A DNA stretch of 64,000 bases from Albifimbria verrucaria (Eukaryota > Ascomycota > Sordariomycetes > Hypocreales > Stachybotryaceae). Every line of letters begins with the position of its first letter. The stretch's first letter is position 1. Below the pieces are notes generated by a model. It did not search any database and had not been told where the DNA came from. It saw only the letters and a list, made by a program, of their open reading frames with translations. The stretch is from assembly GCA_020081605.1 (NCBI GenBank), contig JAHREC010000062.1, positions 2,542,001 through 2,606,000 of the forward strand, read 5' to 3'. Shown here in pieces: positions 12,663 to 25,832 of this stretch. The position numbers and the translations under genes are program-made.

Positions 12663-13568
12663 GGTGGGCGTATCTGAAAGGGGATTGTATTTATGGAGGG
12701 AGGGGTTCTTCTATGCAGATTGCAATTGCAAGCGACCGGGGAGGAGGTGCACGAAGCGTGGCAGGGCGACAAAGGTCTGGGAGGTGGGCAATGGGAAAGG
12801 CGGTGTTTCTGTGTTCTGGCGGCCGTTGAACTAATAAATAGAAAATGCCCCTCCTTGATTGTCGGGAACGATAGGACAGAATAGGAAAGGGCAGGAGAGG
12901 ATAGGGGACGCAGCTGCCACCCGCAGCAAATTACCCCACCAAAAAAATAAGGCCCAGGTGCTTCGTGCTCGTTGCCAGGTACGAATACGGCAAGGTACAA
13001 GATGGCATCTTAAGGCGCCTCACCCTACAGTCCAACCTGCAACATAGCTGAATTATCCCGATCTTAATCGAGCGGTCAGACCAAATTGCCGCGTTAACCC
13101 AGAGCGAACAGCATGCGAATGCGCCATTTGCACATGGCCTTATTCGGGAAATGTCCCGAGATATTTAAGTCACGGCGATCCGCGAGGCAATGGACAGACA
13201 GCTCTGAGCTAGGCTGAGCCTTCGGCATGCGGTCAGCTTGGTTAAGGTATTTATGACATGATGATAACTACATACCAATATAGAGCAATTTATCTCCATG
13301 TAACAGGGTTTCGGATTATCATATGATAGGAGCACATTGTGCGTCCATTGGGTTTGAGAATGCAGTGTTGTGCTTCAGCCGTCTCAATCGACGAAGCTAT
13401 GAGGGGTGGGGAAGTTGTACCTGTCCATAGAAGTACTTCTTCCCAACGAGGATGTGAGGCTTATCGGAAGGCCTTATCTTACCTCAGACCCAAGATGGCT
13501 GCAACCTCACTACCCAATTAGGACGTGAACTTGCAATAACAAATGCATCATTTGCCCTGCAACGCAGC
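12663..13568. other. Divergent promoter region between ERG20 and APC8
   Basis: About 900 bases shared by two genes pointing apart. No ORF is supported. No regulatory word stood out strongly enough to call. Confidence 0.55.
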
Positions 13569-15741
13569 ATGGCGCTGAACGCGCACGATATCTCGCAACT
13601 GCGAGTCGCCTTGCAGGATGCCGTTGTGAAATGCTCGGAACGGTGTCTATATCAGTCGTCCAAATGGTGAGCCAACTCGAGACGTCGTGTTTCCTCCGGA
13701 GCCGTGCTAACATAGACGATACAAAGGGCGGCCGAACTCCTCAATGCGCTTCCTGAGACCAACGAAGCCGACGAGCAACCCGAGGCTGGCGATCCTAGAC
13801 ATGTATCACCCATATACACGCCCAACCAAGACCCCGAGGAGGCTGCCTTGGAAGCAAAGGAGCTGAGCAAGTACCTTCTCGCCAAGTCTCTGTTTGACTG
13901 CCGAGAATATGATCGCTGCGCTGCCGTATTCCTCCCGATTCGCTTCTATCAAGCATTCTGTCCACAAAAACCGAAACAGGACTGGGCGCAACCAAGGGAA
14001 AAGGAAAAGCAAAGGTGGCTGCGGAACCCGCCAGACCAGCAAACGCACCGGCTCTACCAAGGATCAGCCAGAAGAGTTTGTTCTTGGCTTTATATGCCAA
14101 GTTTATGTCAGGCGAAAAGCGCAAAGATGAAGATTCCGAAATGGTCATGGGACCCCAAGACCTTGGAACTGTTGTGAACAAGCAGCTGTTGGTCGTCGGT
14201 CGATATCTAGCTACCTGGTTCGAGGAGCGGACAACGGATGATGACGAGGTCCTGGGCAGCCAAGGCTGGCTAGAATATCTGTATGCATGAATGGCCTGTG
14301 GCTTGGAGCAAAACGCTAACTCGATTGTCTCACAGCTACGGTATGGTCCTCGCAAAAGAGAAGAATGACGAGAAAGCCCTGGAATACTTCATTCGAAGTG
14401 TGCACAAGTATACTATGAATTGGGGTTGTTGGCTGGAAATGACATCGTTGATAGCGCGGGTCGAGGATGTAAGTCATTATGCACAAATCCGTGCCGAAAC
14501 AGCAGCTAAACATGGCTCAGCTCAACCGTATATTGCGACATTGCCCGCAGAATATCGTCTCATACATGTTCCACCTGCACACTTCCCTAGAACTTTACCA
14601 ACAGTCACCGAGCCTTGCAAACTCTTTAGATCAACTTCTCTCGATCTTCCCAAACAGCTCCTTCCTCCTTACATGCAACGCTCTGCTCTCTTATCATGCC
14701 AAAGATCTCGGGGCAGCCGAGCAACATTTCAGTCGTTTGCTATCGTTGCACCCGCACCGGCTAGACTCTCTCGACCATTATTCTAATATCCTTTACGTGT
14801 TGAACCTCCGACCAAAGTTAGCCTTCTTAGCACATCTATGCTCGAGCGTGGATGTATTCCGCCCGAGTCATGTGTCGTGATAGGCAATTACTACTCCTTG
14901 CTGTCCATGCATGAGAAAGCAGTACAATACTTCCGCCGAGCTTTGACACTCGACAGATCTTGTCTATCCGCATGGACGTTAATGGGGCACGAATACGTCG
15001 AGCTGAAAAACACGCACGCTGCGATTGAATCCTATCGCCGGGCAGTGGATGTCAACCGACGTGATTATCGCGCGTGGTATGGGCTTGGCCAAGCTTACGA
15101 AATGTTACAAATGCACACCTACTCTCTGTGGTACTACAAGAAAGCTGCTGGCTTGCGGCCATGGGATGGCAAGATGTGGATGGCTGTAGGCTCATGCCTT
15201 CAGAAAATGGGAAGGAAAGGGACGGCATCAAAGCTCTTAAGCGGGCGCTTCTTGCTGATGCCTATTACGACGTGGGGAGCAGTTTTGGTAGTGGTGATCT
15301 CCTTGGAGCCAAGAACACTCTTGGGCAGATGGACCCTGAGATTTTGCTCCAGATCGCATCAATGTACGAACAACTTGGCGAAGAGGAGGAGGCAAAGGCG
15401 TACATGGAGCTTTGTGTTGCGCAAGAAGATGGTGGGGCGGCTGCAGAGGCAAACCTGGGTGAATCGGTTCTGATCCATAACGACTCTCCAGGGCCTTCAG
15501 AAGACGGCGCTGAAGGTCGGGAAGAAACATCAGGAGGCGGGGAACAGGCATCACGGCAGCGACGAGCAAAGCCCGCATGTGGCTTGCTAGATTCGCCATG
15601 CGTACGGCCGACTACAAGACGGCCAATCGTCTTGCTACAGAGCTGTGCCAGGATGGCGTGGAGGTTGAGGAGGCCAAGGCGCTGGTGAGAGAGGTAAGGT
15701 CAAGGATGGGAGTCTCGGGTATGCTTGAGGGAATGGACTAG
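13569..15741 (+). CDS. APC8: Anaphase-promoting complex subunit 8 (Cdc23)
   Basis: TPR scaffold subunit of the anaphase-promoting complex/cyclosome, the ubiquitin ligase that triggers anaphase and mitotic exit. About 668 codons with introns at 13667-13726, 14281-14335 and 14469-14520. The N-terminal APC8 region is recognisable ([20 protein letters not shown]). A long TPR array follows: [60 protein letters not shown] and [20 protein letters not shown]. The last of these is highly characteristic of Cdc23. The tail runs to VSGMLEGMD. Frame breaks near 13933, 14868 and 15215 are each fixed by one extra base in a run. Near 14868 one more C restores the TPR that contains [10 protein letters not shown]. 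Confidence 0.95.
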
Positions 15742-18700
15742 CAGTCACACGTGGACCATCCGAATACTTGGTCAGGAAGGTGAAGCGGGTGACGAAATTA
15801 CGAAGCTCATGACAAAGACTTTCAGCGTTCTGCAATCTTTTGAACCTCCACATCGGTGTATTCTGTTTCAACCTCATTTCCCGGCATATCTGAGATGCCA
15901 AGTCCTAAATCTTGCCGATGACTCCATTGCATCGATCCTCGATCGCCAAGCTCTAGCCATGGCGTGCATCCTGATGCGTATATGCCATGGATGCTGATTT
16001 TGGAATCAAGTACACATTCATAAACTGGCAAATAGTTCTTTAGGAGCTGAATGATACCTGGATTGATGGGTATAGGATCACGCATACGGCGTTCTCGCGT
16101 GATAGGACATCTTCATGACCGACCCGTGGGCCATCATGATCCTGTATACTATTCTTGGCTGCCGCGAACCTTCCTTTCGCAACGACAACGGTTTACCGGC
16201 GACACCAAATCAAACCCCAATCGAAGAAACCGTGCCCTAGGCAATATCTCGGCGACGTTTGGCGTTTAGATCCCCGAGCAGAGCAAATGCATCACTTCAC
16301 AGTTGACTGCAGTTTGTTTTTGGAATGTTTCAGGTCGCCTCAGAGTGGTCATTGCTGCAGGACTTCCCCAGTAAAGCCACTGCAAATGCACGATCGTTTG
16401 CTGGGCGCATTTTCTCGAGTTGTTTGATCCTTGTGATCCCGAACAGGCATGTGCCGAGATTGCACGATCTACAATTAGGACCACCCCTGATCGAGCTCAA
16501 TTCAACTGCATAGAATACTCCGGAGCAGCTGCATGGAAGCTATCCCCTGTGCCCTACGTTTCGAAACCGGCAATTGAACAAGATGGATAAAGATAGCGTT
16601 CCGATGGAAGAGGCTTGATCTTACACTTGGCAGCAAGCCAGCATTGGTTGTTTCAAGACTAGAGGCGCACATTGTTCTTAGCCAAGCCAGAGAGGTGCAT
16701 GCATTCGATGGACGACAACCGGCCGTGTTACCGCAAAGCCTCCATGAGAAATTAACGTAAGCAGAACCTCAAGCGACCAATGCCAGCCATGTCTTGAAGG
16801 AACATTGGCTTCCAGATTGGAGCGACGGCCATACTTGTCGAGGACTGTGCCCTACAAGGTCCCCTGAAGGGCGAGACTATGTATTCGCTTGCAATATACC
16901 AATCAGGCCATACGATAGTCCTAGCCAGATAGATGACCAGGGTACTTACTGCTCAACTAGGATGATTGCGAGGCTGGGACCGAGTCTGGATGCCAATCCA
17001 ACATTGCGAGAGGAAAGGAAAGCTGATGCTCTGTGCACATATTATCGTGCAAGAAAGGGGGTTGGTCTGTGGAAGCATCTTCCCAGTGAATGGGTTCATG
17101 TCTGGACTCAATTGGCTCCAAACTTTCTCCCGGTCGCCCTGGAAGCATGCGACAAGACAGGGAACATGATGAAATTAGTTGTAGTCTTTCACGTATCAGC
17201 CGGAGGGTTTCATTCTCATTAGCACAGTTGTGCAGGTTTGGAATGTGGTATCAGAGGATGGCGGCTCTGTTAATGCATACGACAAACGCGACATGAAAAT
17301 GAACGATGCGATTTCGCTTACTGAAGATGCTGGTCGTCTTGCGAGCTGAAACTAAAAAGCGATGCCTCTAGACCCAGCTTTTCCAAATCAATAGATTCGG
17401 CCGACCTAGATTCCGTTCATGCAGCCTGGAGCAGTCCCTCCTCTCCATGATTCAGGCCGACACTGGCTGACTGGGCCTGCGCGATTTCTCAACAGTCTCG
17501 ACTCTGATGTCTGGCATTCACAAGCTGAGCAAAGGTCATGGCCGCGACGTCTTACTCGCTGACAGGGCCAGGTGGAAGGGTGGTGTGGAGGCTGGGTAGA
17601 TGCCTGAGGTGATAGGTTAGTGAATTTCCCACCCTCTGTGGGTCGAAGCCATTCCTGAGGAGGAAATGATGCCTTGTTGCCCAGGCATCAATGTTCGGGC
17701 CTCATTCGGATTCTCCAGTCTTTTCTTACTGGGTAGTCTCGGCGGACTTCCCTTGGGTGGCTGCACGCACTTAGACTACGCACCCGAAGGCGAAGAAAAG
17801 AAAATCCGAATCCTCGCCACGCCGGAGCTGCTTATGGCAGCCTCTGCATAGCATTATTCCCTCTCCAATCGGAAGCAGGGATGAGACTCGCTCTAGCCAG
17901 ACGTGTAAGAGCCCCGACGAGACACCAAGGCCAAGCCTGCCCCGAGGAGATATTGCCATCTCCACGACGGCAATAGCCAGCCTATTGTACAAGTCGACTT
18001 TGCCGAGGAGTTTTCGCCCAGCTTCTGAAGCTTCAGTACTTTCCATCAAGCCGGCCTGTTTCCCGGACTTGAGGATGGGCAACTGGCAGGATCCGTCGGG
18101 TGGTACAAGCTTGTGCACCGACCGACCAGTTCCTGTTATGTGTGACATAACCGGGCAACGGGTCATATGCTGATATATCAGACGGGAGTTTTTGGGTCGA
18201 CAATTCTCACCGTTCTTAGTTCGCCAAGGTTCTTCCAAGTAAAGCCATGATTGCACCGACAAACTCGTCAGTTAAGAACAACCCAGCATTATCTTCGGGA
18301 TCTAGAGCACCTGGGCGCCGTTTTCCCATGCGACGCGTGGCCTTGAGGCGTGGCCCAGTGGCCGTCTTGTCTCCGGGACTCCGCTACGTTCGTAACCACA
18401 AATTGTCCCCACCATCCAACAGGCGAGGAGGGAATACCTAGCCACAACATGTCCGGCTCATCCAAGGTCGAGGACTGAGGGGTAAGCTTATTGCATCACC
18501 GCGACGCTATGCAAGCCAACAGAGTTTTTCCTGCACCTCCGCCGCCAACTCATCACAATTGACCAAATCCTACATGAAGGAGGGTGAGTGATGACCGTTT
18601 GTGACGCTGCGACGGCGCAAGAGGCTGGTAAACAGTGAACAAGTCTGGAAAACTAGACCGGATTCAATATTGGATGACTGGAATATGATGAGCATGAAAT

Positions 18701-20279
18701 TTGCTCGTTCTGTTTTATCCTGGTCCGATCGCCAGGAACAAGACCTGCTGGATGGAACAGTACATGCAGCAAAAAATCTTCGCCTGCCGCCAACTTTCTG
18801 CAAAGGTCTCCGACCTGGCGTTTAGTTGCATTGACATATGTGGTGTCCAATGACTCCATCTTGTCCCGATTCTAACACATTTGCCGTTCCGACTCGCCGC
18901 GATTCTTCTTTCTTCTTCTTCGCCCGAGCTAGAACGTCTCTTGAAAAGCCACGGCCAAAAAAAAAAGCGAAGAAAAAAAAACCGTAGACCGTCGGGAAGC
19001 CATCACATGCGCCATGTGGCTGTGGTTCAGGAACAAGCCCTATATGCCAGCCTACTGACCGAAGCCGAGTAATGTTCGTTGCCAGGAGAGGAACACCGAG
19101 GCCTCGCTGCCTTACTCAAGTAGTATTGGCGGCACATGTGGCTCCACGTCTCCGTGGCCGGACAGCAGCCGGGTGGGTCACCGGAACCGAATCAAGTTCG
19201 TCCTGGCTAGTGTCCACCACAAGAAGCATAACGATGACACGCACACACCATACTGGCGCTTTCTGCAAGGGCACAGCACCCCCTGGCTGACAGGCTGCGT
19301 GTCTGGACGTGGGTGGGCTGGTCGAGCCAACCAGCTTGCTATATCCGTACCCTCCATCAGTGAAAGGGCTCGAAACGGGGCCTGTAAGCATTGGCCACAT
19401 GGAGCGAGCTGTAAGGTACCAGGCACCAGGCCAGGCACAGACATGGACCTGCATGGACCGGTTGGGCTCTTCTTTTCTCAGCGAAATGTTTTCGTCGCCC
19501 CCGACCGGGTCAGAAGTGAGAATTGGTAAGCCTTCCCTCCGAAGGTGGGAGGAGAAAAGTCTTCGCCATTTTTGTCTAGACTTGCAAAACTGGACCCTTT
19601 CCCCGCTGTTCTTAGCGACAAGCGTCGCGCGATTGCCCATGACCCGGCACATCTTCCGCCACCCCAACCGGGTCAGGCTGAGCCAAGTCCTTTTAGCAGA
19701 TTTCTCGTGGGAGAAGGCTAGATCAAAGACAGGGAGGCCTTCAGGTACCCGCACCGACCACATCGACGGGCCGGAACCCTTGTCGCCTATCGCCTGTCAC
19801 CCGTTCCTGCTAATCCCTGCAGCTGCGGTGCGGTCTATTGTTGGGCACAATGGGATCGAGGAGGATTGCCCGTCGCCTGCGCCGCCCTGCTACCTGCTGT
19901 TTCTGCCATCATCTAAAACAAAACGCTTCAAGATCTGATGCTAGATGGGTGCTTACTCAAATCCCGGGGCATGCTCCGCTCTCTCCTCAATCAAATGACT
20001 AGTTGAGCGATGAATCTTTCAATACTTGTGGACCACCATGGAGACAGGCCTGCTTCGGTCCACCCACCCATCCATTACATAGTACAGCACGACGTGGTGG
20101 CGTCTGACGCTGTTCCTACCACGGTCTGCCTTGGTTAGGCCCTCGTTGTATCCCCTCCCTCCCTCCCACACCTCCCTAGTCTTCCCTCGTGTTGTGACCC
20201 ACCTCGGCAGCGAACGCTTGTTTTCCAACTTTGATCCATGTCTCCGCCTCAAAGAAGTTGTCTCCCACCGGCAATCATG
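15742..20279. other. Gene-free region of about 4.5 kb
   Basis: No ORF here has a recognisable domain, the codon bias of the neighbours, or plausible exon structure. The longest frames (142 codons at 16794, 163 on the minus strand at 17771, 215 on the minus strand at 19116) read as random composition rich in Arg, Cys and Trp. Base composition is near 50% GC, without the A/T collapse expected of heavy RIP. A C/T-rich stretch at 20150-20170 belongs to the promoter of the next gene. The rest may be regulatory DNA or carry noncoding transcripts; nothing in it can be called. Confidence 0.5.
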
Positions 20280-20286
20280 TATAAAT
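20280..20286 (+). promoter_or_regulatory. TATA box of the small secreted protein gene
   Basis: TATAAAT about 270 bases upstream of the ATG at 20558, preceded by a CCCTCCCTCCCTCC tract (about 20153-20168) and followed by a C/T-rich leader. A TATA box plus a long pyrimidine-rich 5' leader is common in highly expressed genes for secreted proteins in filamentous fungi. Assigned by position and motif. Confidence 0.45.
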
Positions 20287-20557
20287 GTCTCCCACTCCCC
20301 GGCCATGTTCAGTTATTCCACTCCCAATCAACCACAGTCTTTTGTTCTAAAGTCTCGTCTTCGGACATACATTCCTTCTTACAGTTCTCTAGCTTCTCAT
20401 TCCTTTGAAGGCAGAGTTCTTACACACAAACGGCCAAGCCCGTCTTACATTTCAGAAGAACACTTTCATTAGATTCTCTGAGCTTAGTTCTCGAGGACCT
20501 ACTTCCCGACTTCTACACTCTCTAGTAAAGTCAAGTCTCAACAACACTACATTCAAG

Positions 20558-21047
20558 ATGCAGTTCACTACTTCCGTCCTGGCTCTTCTCGCCTCTGCCG
20601 CTGTTTCCAGCGCCGCCTCCGTCACCTTCTGGACCCTCGACAACATCGAGCGTACCATCTACTTCACTGGCAACCCGGGATCTGCCCCATCGCTCCCGTC
20701 ACTGTCAACAACGCTCAGCAGACCACCGTCCAGTTCCCTGACGCCTGGGTCGGCAACTACTATGCCGTCCAGGCTGGCCAGGCCAACGTTCCCGGTATGC
20801 TCGGCGAGGTTCAGTTCGGCGGCTGGAACGGCCTGACCTACTTCGACGTCTCTGCCATTGTTACCCCCGGTGACCACGACAACGTCAAGCAGATGTGGCC
20901 TGCTGGTTCCAAGACCCCCATGTCTGGTTGCGAGGTCTTCCCTGCAACAACGCCTACTACCTTCCCGACGATGTCCAGACCAAGGTCACCCAAGAGGTCG
21001 ACCTTGTCCAGACTCTGGGCTCTGGCTCCACTGGCCTGACCTTCTAA
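20558..21047 (+). CDS. Small secreted protein, function unknown
   Basis: About 163 codons, intronless. Residues 1-19 form a clear signal peptide (MQFTTSVLALLASAAVSSA). The mature part looks like a compact beta-rich domain, with blocks GEVQFGGWNGLTYFDVSAIV and a Cys pair around GCEVFPCNNAYYLPDD that may form a disulphide. I recall close relatives across Hypocreales that carry the label 'DNase1 protein', but no nuclease motif is visible and I do not endorse that function. The ATG follows a typical CAAG leader. Two one-base deletions, near 20688 (GCCCC run) and 20941 (CCC run), break the frame; adding one C to each run gives the full protein ending in GSGSTGLTF. Confidence 0.8.
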
Positions 21048-22393
21048 GGGATCATCGTCAAGAAACACCAGGCACCGCATGCCTCAAAGGCCACCGTTAC
21101 ATCTTTTCGTTTGCGCTGAGCGCTTCCATCATGATGAACTACGAGAAAGGATGAATAGAGCACAAGATACCCTCGACACTCCTCCCTTCGGCTCTAGAAC
21201 CGAGAAGGGTGCGAACAACATAGACATTACGCGGGCGCGACAGAGTTTGGCGAATTGGGAAAATGCATCTGACCACAGTCTTTTGTATACTTGACTGCAG
21301 CAAGGATAACAAAGACATACACTCGTTTACAAAAAGCACTTCTTGATCTTCGTACACTCCTTGCAAGTTACTAGGGAATATAGACTTCTGATTGTACATA
21401 CTGTTGGGATTTAGATGCCCAGACAATCAAACTGTTTTTGCTTGAAAATAGAACATTGGACAAACTTCACTTTTGCACCTCAAGACCATTGCCGTGACCG
21501 ATCATGCTTGAACCGCGACCTGAACATCGAGTGACAATAGCCCATGGGCTCCGCTTGAACATGTCTAGGCTCGATTTTTAACTTTTCACCCATGTCCGTG
21601 TCCTTCATGAGGACCCACGATGCTACCTACGCCTCACGAATCGCGCAATGGATTCCCGTTTCTGCCCGAACAAAGAACCATCCAGATACTACGCGACTCA
21701 AGGGGCGACTATTGTTCCCGAAGTCCTACCCGCTACTGCACCGTCTTGACAGCGCAAGCGGGATAAACTATTGATCAAGCTCGGGAGCACGATTCACCCA
21801 GGGGCTTTAGTGTCTGCGTAGTCGTTATGGTGAGACATGGGGAAGATGGCGTGCGTTCCCGCATGTCTTTGTCGATCATCCCTTGCGAAGGGTAAAGATG
21901 AGCACATCTGATCGACTTTATATGGACTACCAATGCCATTGCTGCAGCGGTTCATTGCTGGGGCTGTCTTGAATCGTAGATTGAAAATCTGGGGAAGAGG
22001 GGAGGAGCCACTTTGGAATGGAATGGGCTCTGCTGATCTATACATACATGGACAGGCAAATTTATGACTCGCATTTTCAGTTCGAATATGATCCATCTTG
22101 GCTTCTCTGGTATGTCATTGTACTCTATCACTGATACGACTTCGCCTCACCTCGAAAGTAATCGTCATTGACCCGGACTGATGGCATCTTGGAGTGCACA
22201 TTTCCTCTATTCGACCAACCAATATCACCACCTGAGTAACCTGCGTTCGTGACCTCTATGTTCTTACAGCACCGTATCCGTCGACGTAGCCCTTTGTATG
22301 TACAGACCAGGTTTTACAATAGCTACAGCAACAAGCCATCATCCACTTCCTTTTGTTTTCCAACATCATTCAATTCCTTTGGGGGCTACGAGT
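21048..22393. other. Convergent intergenic spacer
   Basis: About 1.35 kb between the secreted protein gene and Vps54, which end towards each other. Only short random ORFs, none supported. Holds both 3' UTRs by inference. Confidence 0.5.
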
Positions 22394-25300
22394 TTAGGGT
22401 TTTGCCTCCTTGTCTGCATCACCATCACTTTCCTTCTTCTCAGAACTTGATTCCTCGCTGGCCTCGCCTTGCGGACTTGGTGTGCTAGACTCGTCGTCCT
22501 TGACCTTCTTCGACTTGATTATCTCTGTGAGATACTCACTAGTCTTTCCAAAACCTTCGATCTTTCCGAGCTTCGCAGAGAGGAACTCTACATCATGCAG
22601 CATACTGTTACAAACACACCACGTTAGTCTGAATTAATGATGTGATTTTGCGTGAATCTTACCTGTCTTGACCCGTCTTTGTCTTTGGTGTTGCTTCTCT
22701 GAAGGCTTGCCCAAGCTGTTCCGAGTAGCTCGCAAACACGGGTTGCATGATCATTTGAATCGAAGTTTCTGGGAGGTGTTTAACTAAGACGCGATGCAGG
22801 GTTGTTGTTTCCTTGGCCAAAGTCTCAATGTATGCATGCGGGCTCTTCGGCGAGCCGTCCCAATCCAAGGTCTTGATGCCCTTGGCATGGGTCGAGGCAC
22901 GCCCCTCCATGATTTGAACAAGTTTTTGATGGATGCTATTTTGGTGCTCCTGCAGCAGCCTTCTAACCTTATCGAACTCGCCCATCACGTTCGAGACTCC
23001 AGCAGCAGAGCCTCCCTGGCGCCGGACAAACTCGCGAATATGTGGGATGAGGGTGGCGATAAATGAGAGAGCTTGTGATGCAAGGGCCAGGTGTTTCGTT
23101 GTAATGTTTTTGAGCCCAGCAGACCGCGTGGCTCCGGCTCCCAGAATCAGTTGAGTACAACGCGAATTGAACAAATGCAGGTAGGCGACCAGCGACGTGG
23201 CCACATCAGCAGTCATCGAGGGATGCCGGCAATTAGGTGCAGGAACTGCTCAATGCCTTCTAAGCAGAGGATAGCGGGATTTGGCAATATGAAGGTCTCT
23301 TCGTCGATGACAGCCGTGCGGACCTTGTCCTTTCCAGTTCCGTTTGCCTCGGCTTGGCTTTCTGGCTGTTCCGCTGTCTGAGATAGTTCTTGCGAAGGGA
23401 CCCAGATTCGGTTCTCAACCCATTCCGCTGCGTCGTGTGTACTACACTCTAAAATCCTTTGCAGGCGTTGGGAGTCCTTGTCGGCAAAGTCTTTGGCATT
23501 CCATTGATCGGATTCCATTTCTTGGGCGAGCTTTTGTGTGGCTGCGTCACCGCTTCTCTGGACAAACTCCTTGATATGATTGTTGACAACTGTTTTGAGA
23601 GATGTCCCGCTTCTGCCGGATATGGCTTCGCATTCGTTGGCGAAGTATAGGTTAAGAGTGAAGTAGCGTAAGAACATGTTTAATGGTAGATAGACGGCCT
23701 GTTCTGATCGAACCTTCAAGACTTTGACAATCTTATCAATCGCAACATCGACTGCTTGGCTCAGAAGAGTGGTAATATCAAGGGCTTTATGCAGTTCCTC
23801 CTGCAACTCGATATTAGGAGCCATAAAACCGCCCGGGTGTCGGTCGGGTCGTGGACTAGAGAGTGGTGACCGGACGGGAGGTGACTTGGTACCCTCACCA
23901 GCTGCTGTATCTGACAGCGAACTAGCGATATCCAAGAGAACTTTGACCTGGGTAGTCAGTCTCCTCAAAGTCTCAGTAACCCCAACATATATCTTGATCA
24001 GAAGTTCCTCCGCATCCTCAGGGTCCAGAGCTCGCAAGTTCCGTGCCAGGATGGATGACTTCTCGTGGTTCGACCGCTGTTTCCCTCCACTCGTCGAGAC
24101 AGACATCATGGACTCGTTATCATCATCATTGGAGCTAGGGAGTGGCCGTCGAATCAAGTTTCTGATCTCCCTTAGTATAGTCTCACGGTACGCAGCAGCA
24201 GCAACCGCAATGTATTGTGCTCTCTGCATTCCAGTCATACTCGCCAAGATTTGCGCCTTTAGTTCTTCAGTGCCAGTCAGATACGCAGGGAAGACTGAAG
24301 GTGATCTTGCATGAATGCTGCCCCTCGCTCTTGAGGCCGCATTACTCCACCGCATGAGGACTTCGGGCACAGAAACAGTCTCGGTATGCTTTCGCAAATC
24401 GTCCATAAGAATGTTCGTGAACTGCACTTCATATGCTTTTCCTATGCGGAAACGGAGCGTGGATATGTCAGTCCCAACCCCTGAAGCGCGGACGCTCCTC
24501 TCAAATCCCGTAGCTGACGATTCGAATCTGTTTTTCCATTGATACTGTTGTGTTCGCCGGCAATCAGCTTTTCCAAAGAGTCGATGCCCGACAAAGCCTT
24601 CTCAAGCTCGCCTTCATCAACAAGCGATTCACACGTGGCAACATCATGGACGATTTGCTTAAGCTGAATCACAGCGTCATTAAGTAGTTGTAAGTTTTCT
24701 TGCCGTCGGCGTTTTTGCGCGATATGAAGACCGGTAGTTGCAATCTCCTCGTCTAGCGTCTCCAGCTCCTTTCGCAATGCTTTGATGCGTTCCACTGAAT
24801 CTGCAGCCTCAGAATGCAGCTCTTTCAACGAACTCAACGCCGTGAAGAAAGTCGTCGATGCCGTAGAGATCGAATTTATAAGATGAATCTCAATCGTGTC
24901 CATATACCAAGACAGTTTCTCCTGAAGAATGGCGTTTGTTGCCAGAGCCTTCCTCGGAGCAGCAGCACTTCCATTACTCTCACCCCTATGAGCCGATGCC
25001 GGGATGACTTCAGAACGCTCGCTGACCACATCGAAGGTTCGGGGTTCTCCAAGTGAAAGTCTTCTTCGAAATATACGTTCGGAATAGTGGATAGCGGAGG
25101 AGGTCCCTGGGCCCCTTTTCGGAACGACGAACTAGCTCGGCGCAATGGAGTCGGAGTTTCGATGGAGTTCAAGGACGACAAAGAAGCGTTGGAGCCCTTT
25201 CGGCCCATACCTGGCCTGGTCCCAGGTCGCAGATAGCCATCTGGGCTTGATTCAAATGATTCGTCTATTTCGCTCGGGCGACGCTGGTTTGGGTTGTCCT

Positions 25301-25832
25301 CTTCGTTGTCTTTGATGCGACGCAATTGGTCGTACAGGGCGCCGAATTGGGATATGTACGACCCAAATTCTGTAGTATCGACTTGCGGAATATTCGTAAG
25401 TGTGACAGGAGGGATATCTCGTGCCGTCGGGGTTTATGGATGCTAGAGAGAGATGCAGATGTATGAGGTTGGAGGCCGGTCCGTACGATGGGAGGCTGAA
25501 GCAAGGTCGATATAGCTTCGAATATGTCAGCTTCGTCCATACCTAGGTGTGGCTATACGCACCATTCTGCCCCGACTCATGCAGAACACCCGCCCAACCG
25601 CTTCCCGAGGTATCCAAGGTGCCGGCTATGGAGCGGATCGAGCTGGCAGTAGACCCTCGTCTCGATCTTGGCCGGTGGCCGTGGGCTATCCTGTTACTGG
25701 TATCAGGGCTGGTCTTAATGGTGGTAACGGGACCGGGGATGCGACCAACCGGTGAGGAGGCACTTCAGAGCGGCTTCCCGCGGACAGGAGCGAGAAGTTG
25801 TCGCTTGATTTTCGGGGATTGGGGGAAGCCAT
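22394..25832 (-). CDS. VPS54: Vps54, subunit of the GARP tethering complex
   Basis: Subunit of the Golgi-associated retrograde protein complex (with Vps51, Vps52 and Vps53), which tethers endosome-derived vesicles at the trans-Golgi. About 1110 codons. The start at 25832 opens a Ser/Arg-rich N-terminus (MASPNPRKSSDNFSL). An intron at 25516-25562 joins SGQN to AISTLLQPPIVRTGL, so the ATG at 25540 lies inside the intron and is not the start. Then come the Vps54 signatures: FEEDFHLENPRTFDVVSERS, LQEKLSWYMDTIEIHL and a coiled coil (ERIKALRKELETLDEEI). A second intron at 22605-22662 precedes the C-terminal MLHDVEFLSAKLGKIEG. One-base breaks lie near 23213, 24480 and 25048, and others in the N-terminal part, mostly at C/G runs. 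Head to head with MCM5. Confidence 0.9.

Noticed and set aside
16794..17222. 142-codon ORF in the gene-free interval
   Set aside because: No recognisable domain, no signal peptide, random-looking composition, and no better than frames expected by chance over 4.5 kb.
19116..19763. 215-codon minus-strand ORF
   Set aside because: Composition is random and rich in Arg, Trp and Cys; no motif or exon structure supports it.
15742..20279. RIP-degraded transposon
   Set aside because: No A/T collapse, no TpA excess visible by eye, no terminal repeats and no transposase fragments.
25265..25540. ATG at 25540 as the VPS54 start
   Set aside because: This ATG lies inside the 25516-25562 intron. Splicing joins SGQN to AISTLLQ in frame and leads upstream to a better start at 25832.
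22394..25832. First thought of this gene as COG6
   Set aside because: The FHLENPRTFDVVSERS and LQEKLSWYMDTIEIHL blocks and the C-terminal MLHDVEFLSAKLGK segment fit Vps54 of the GARP complex instead.
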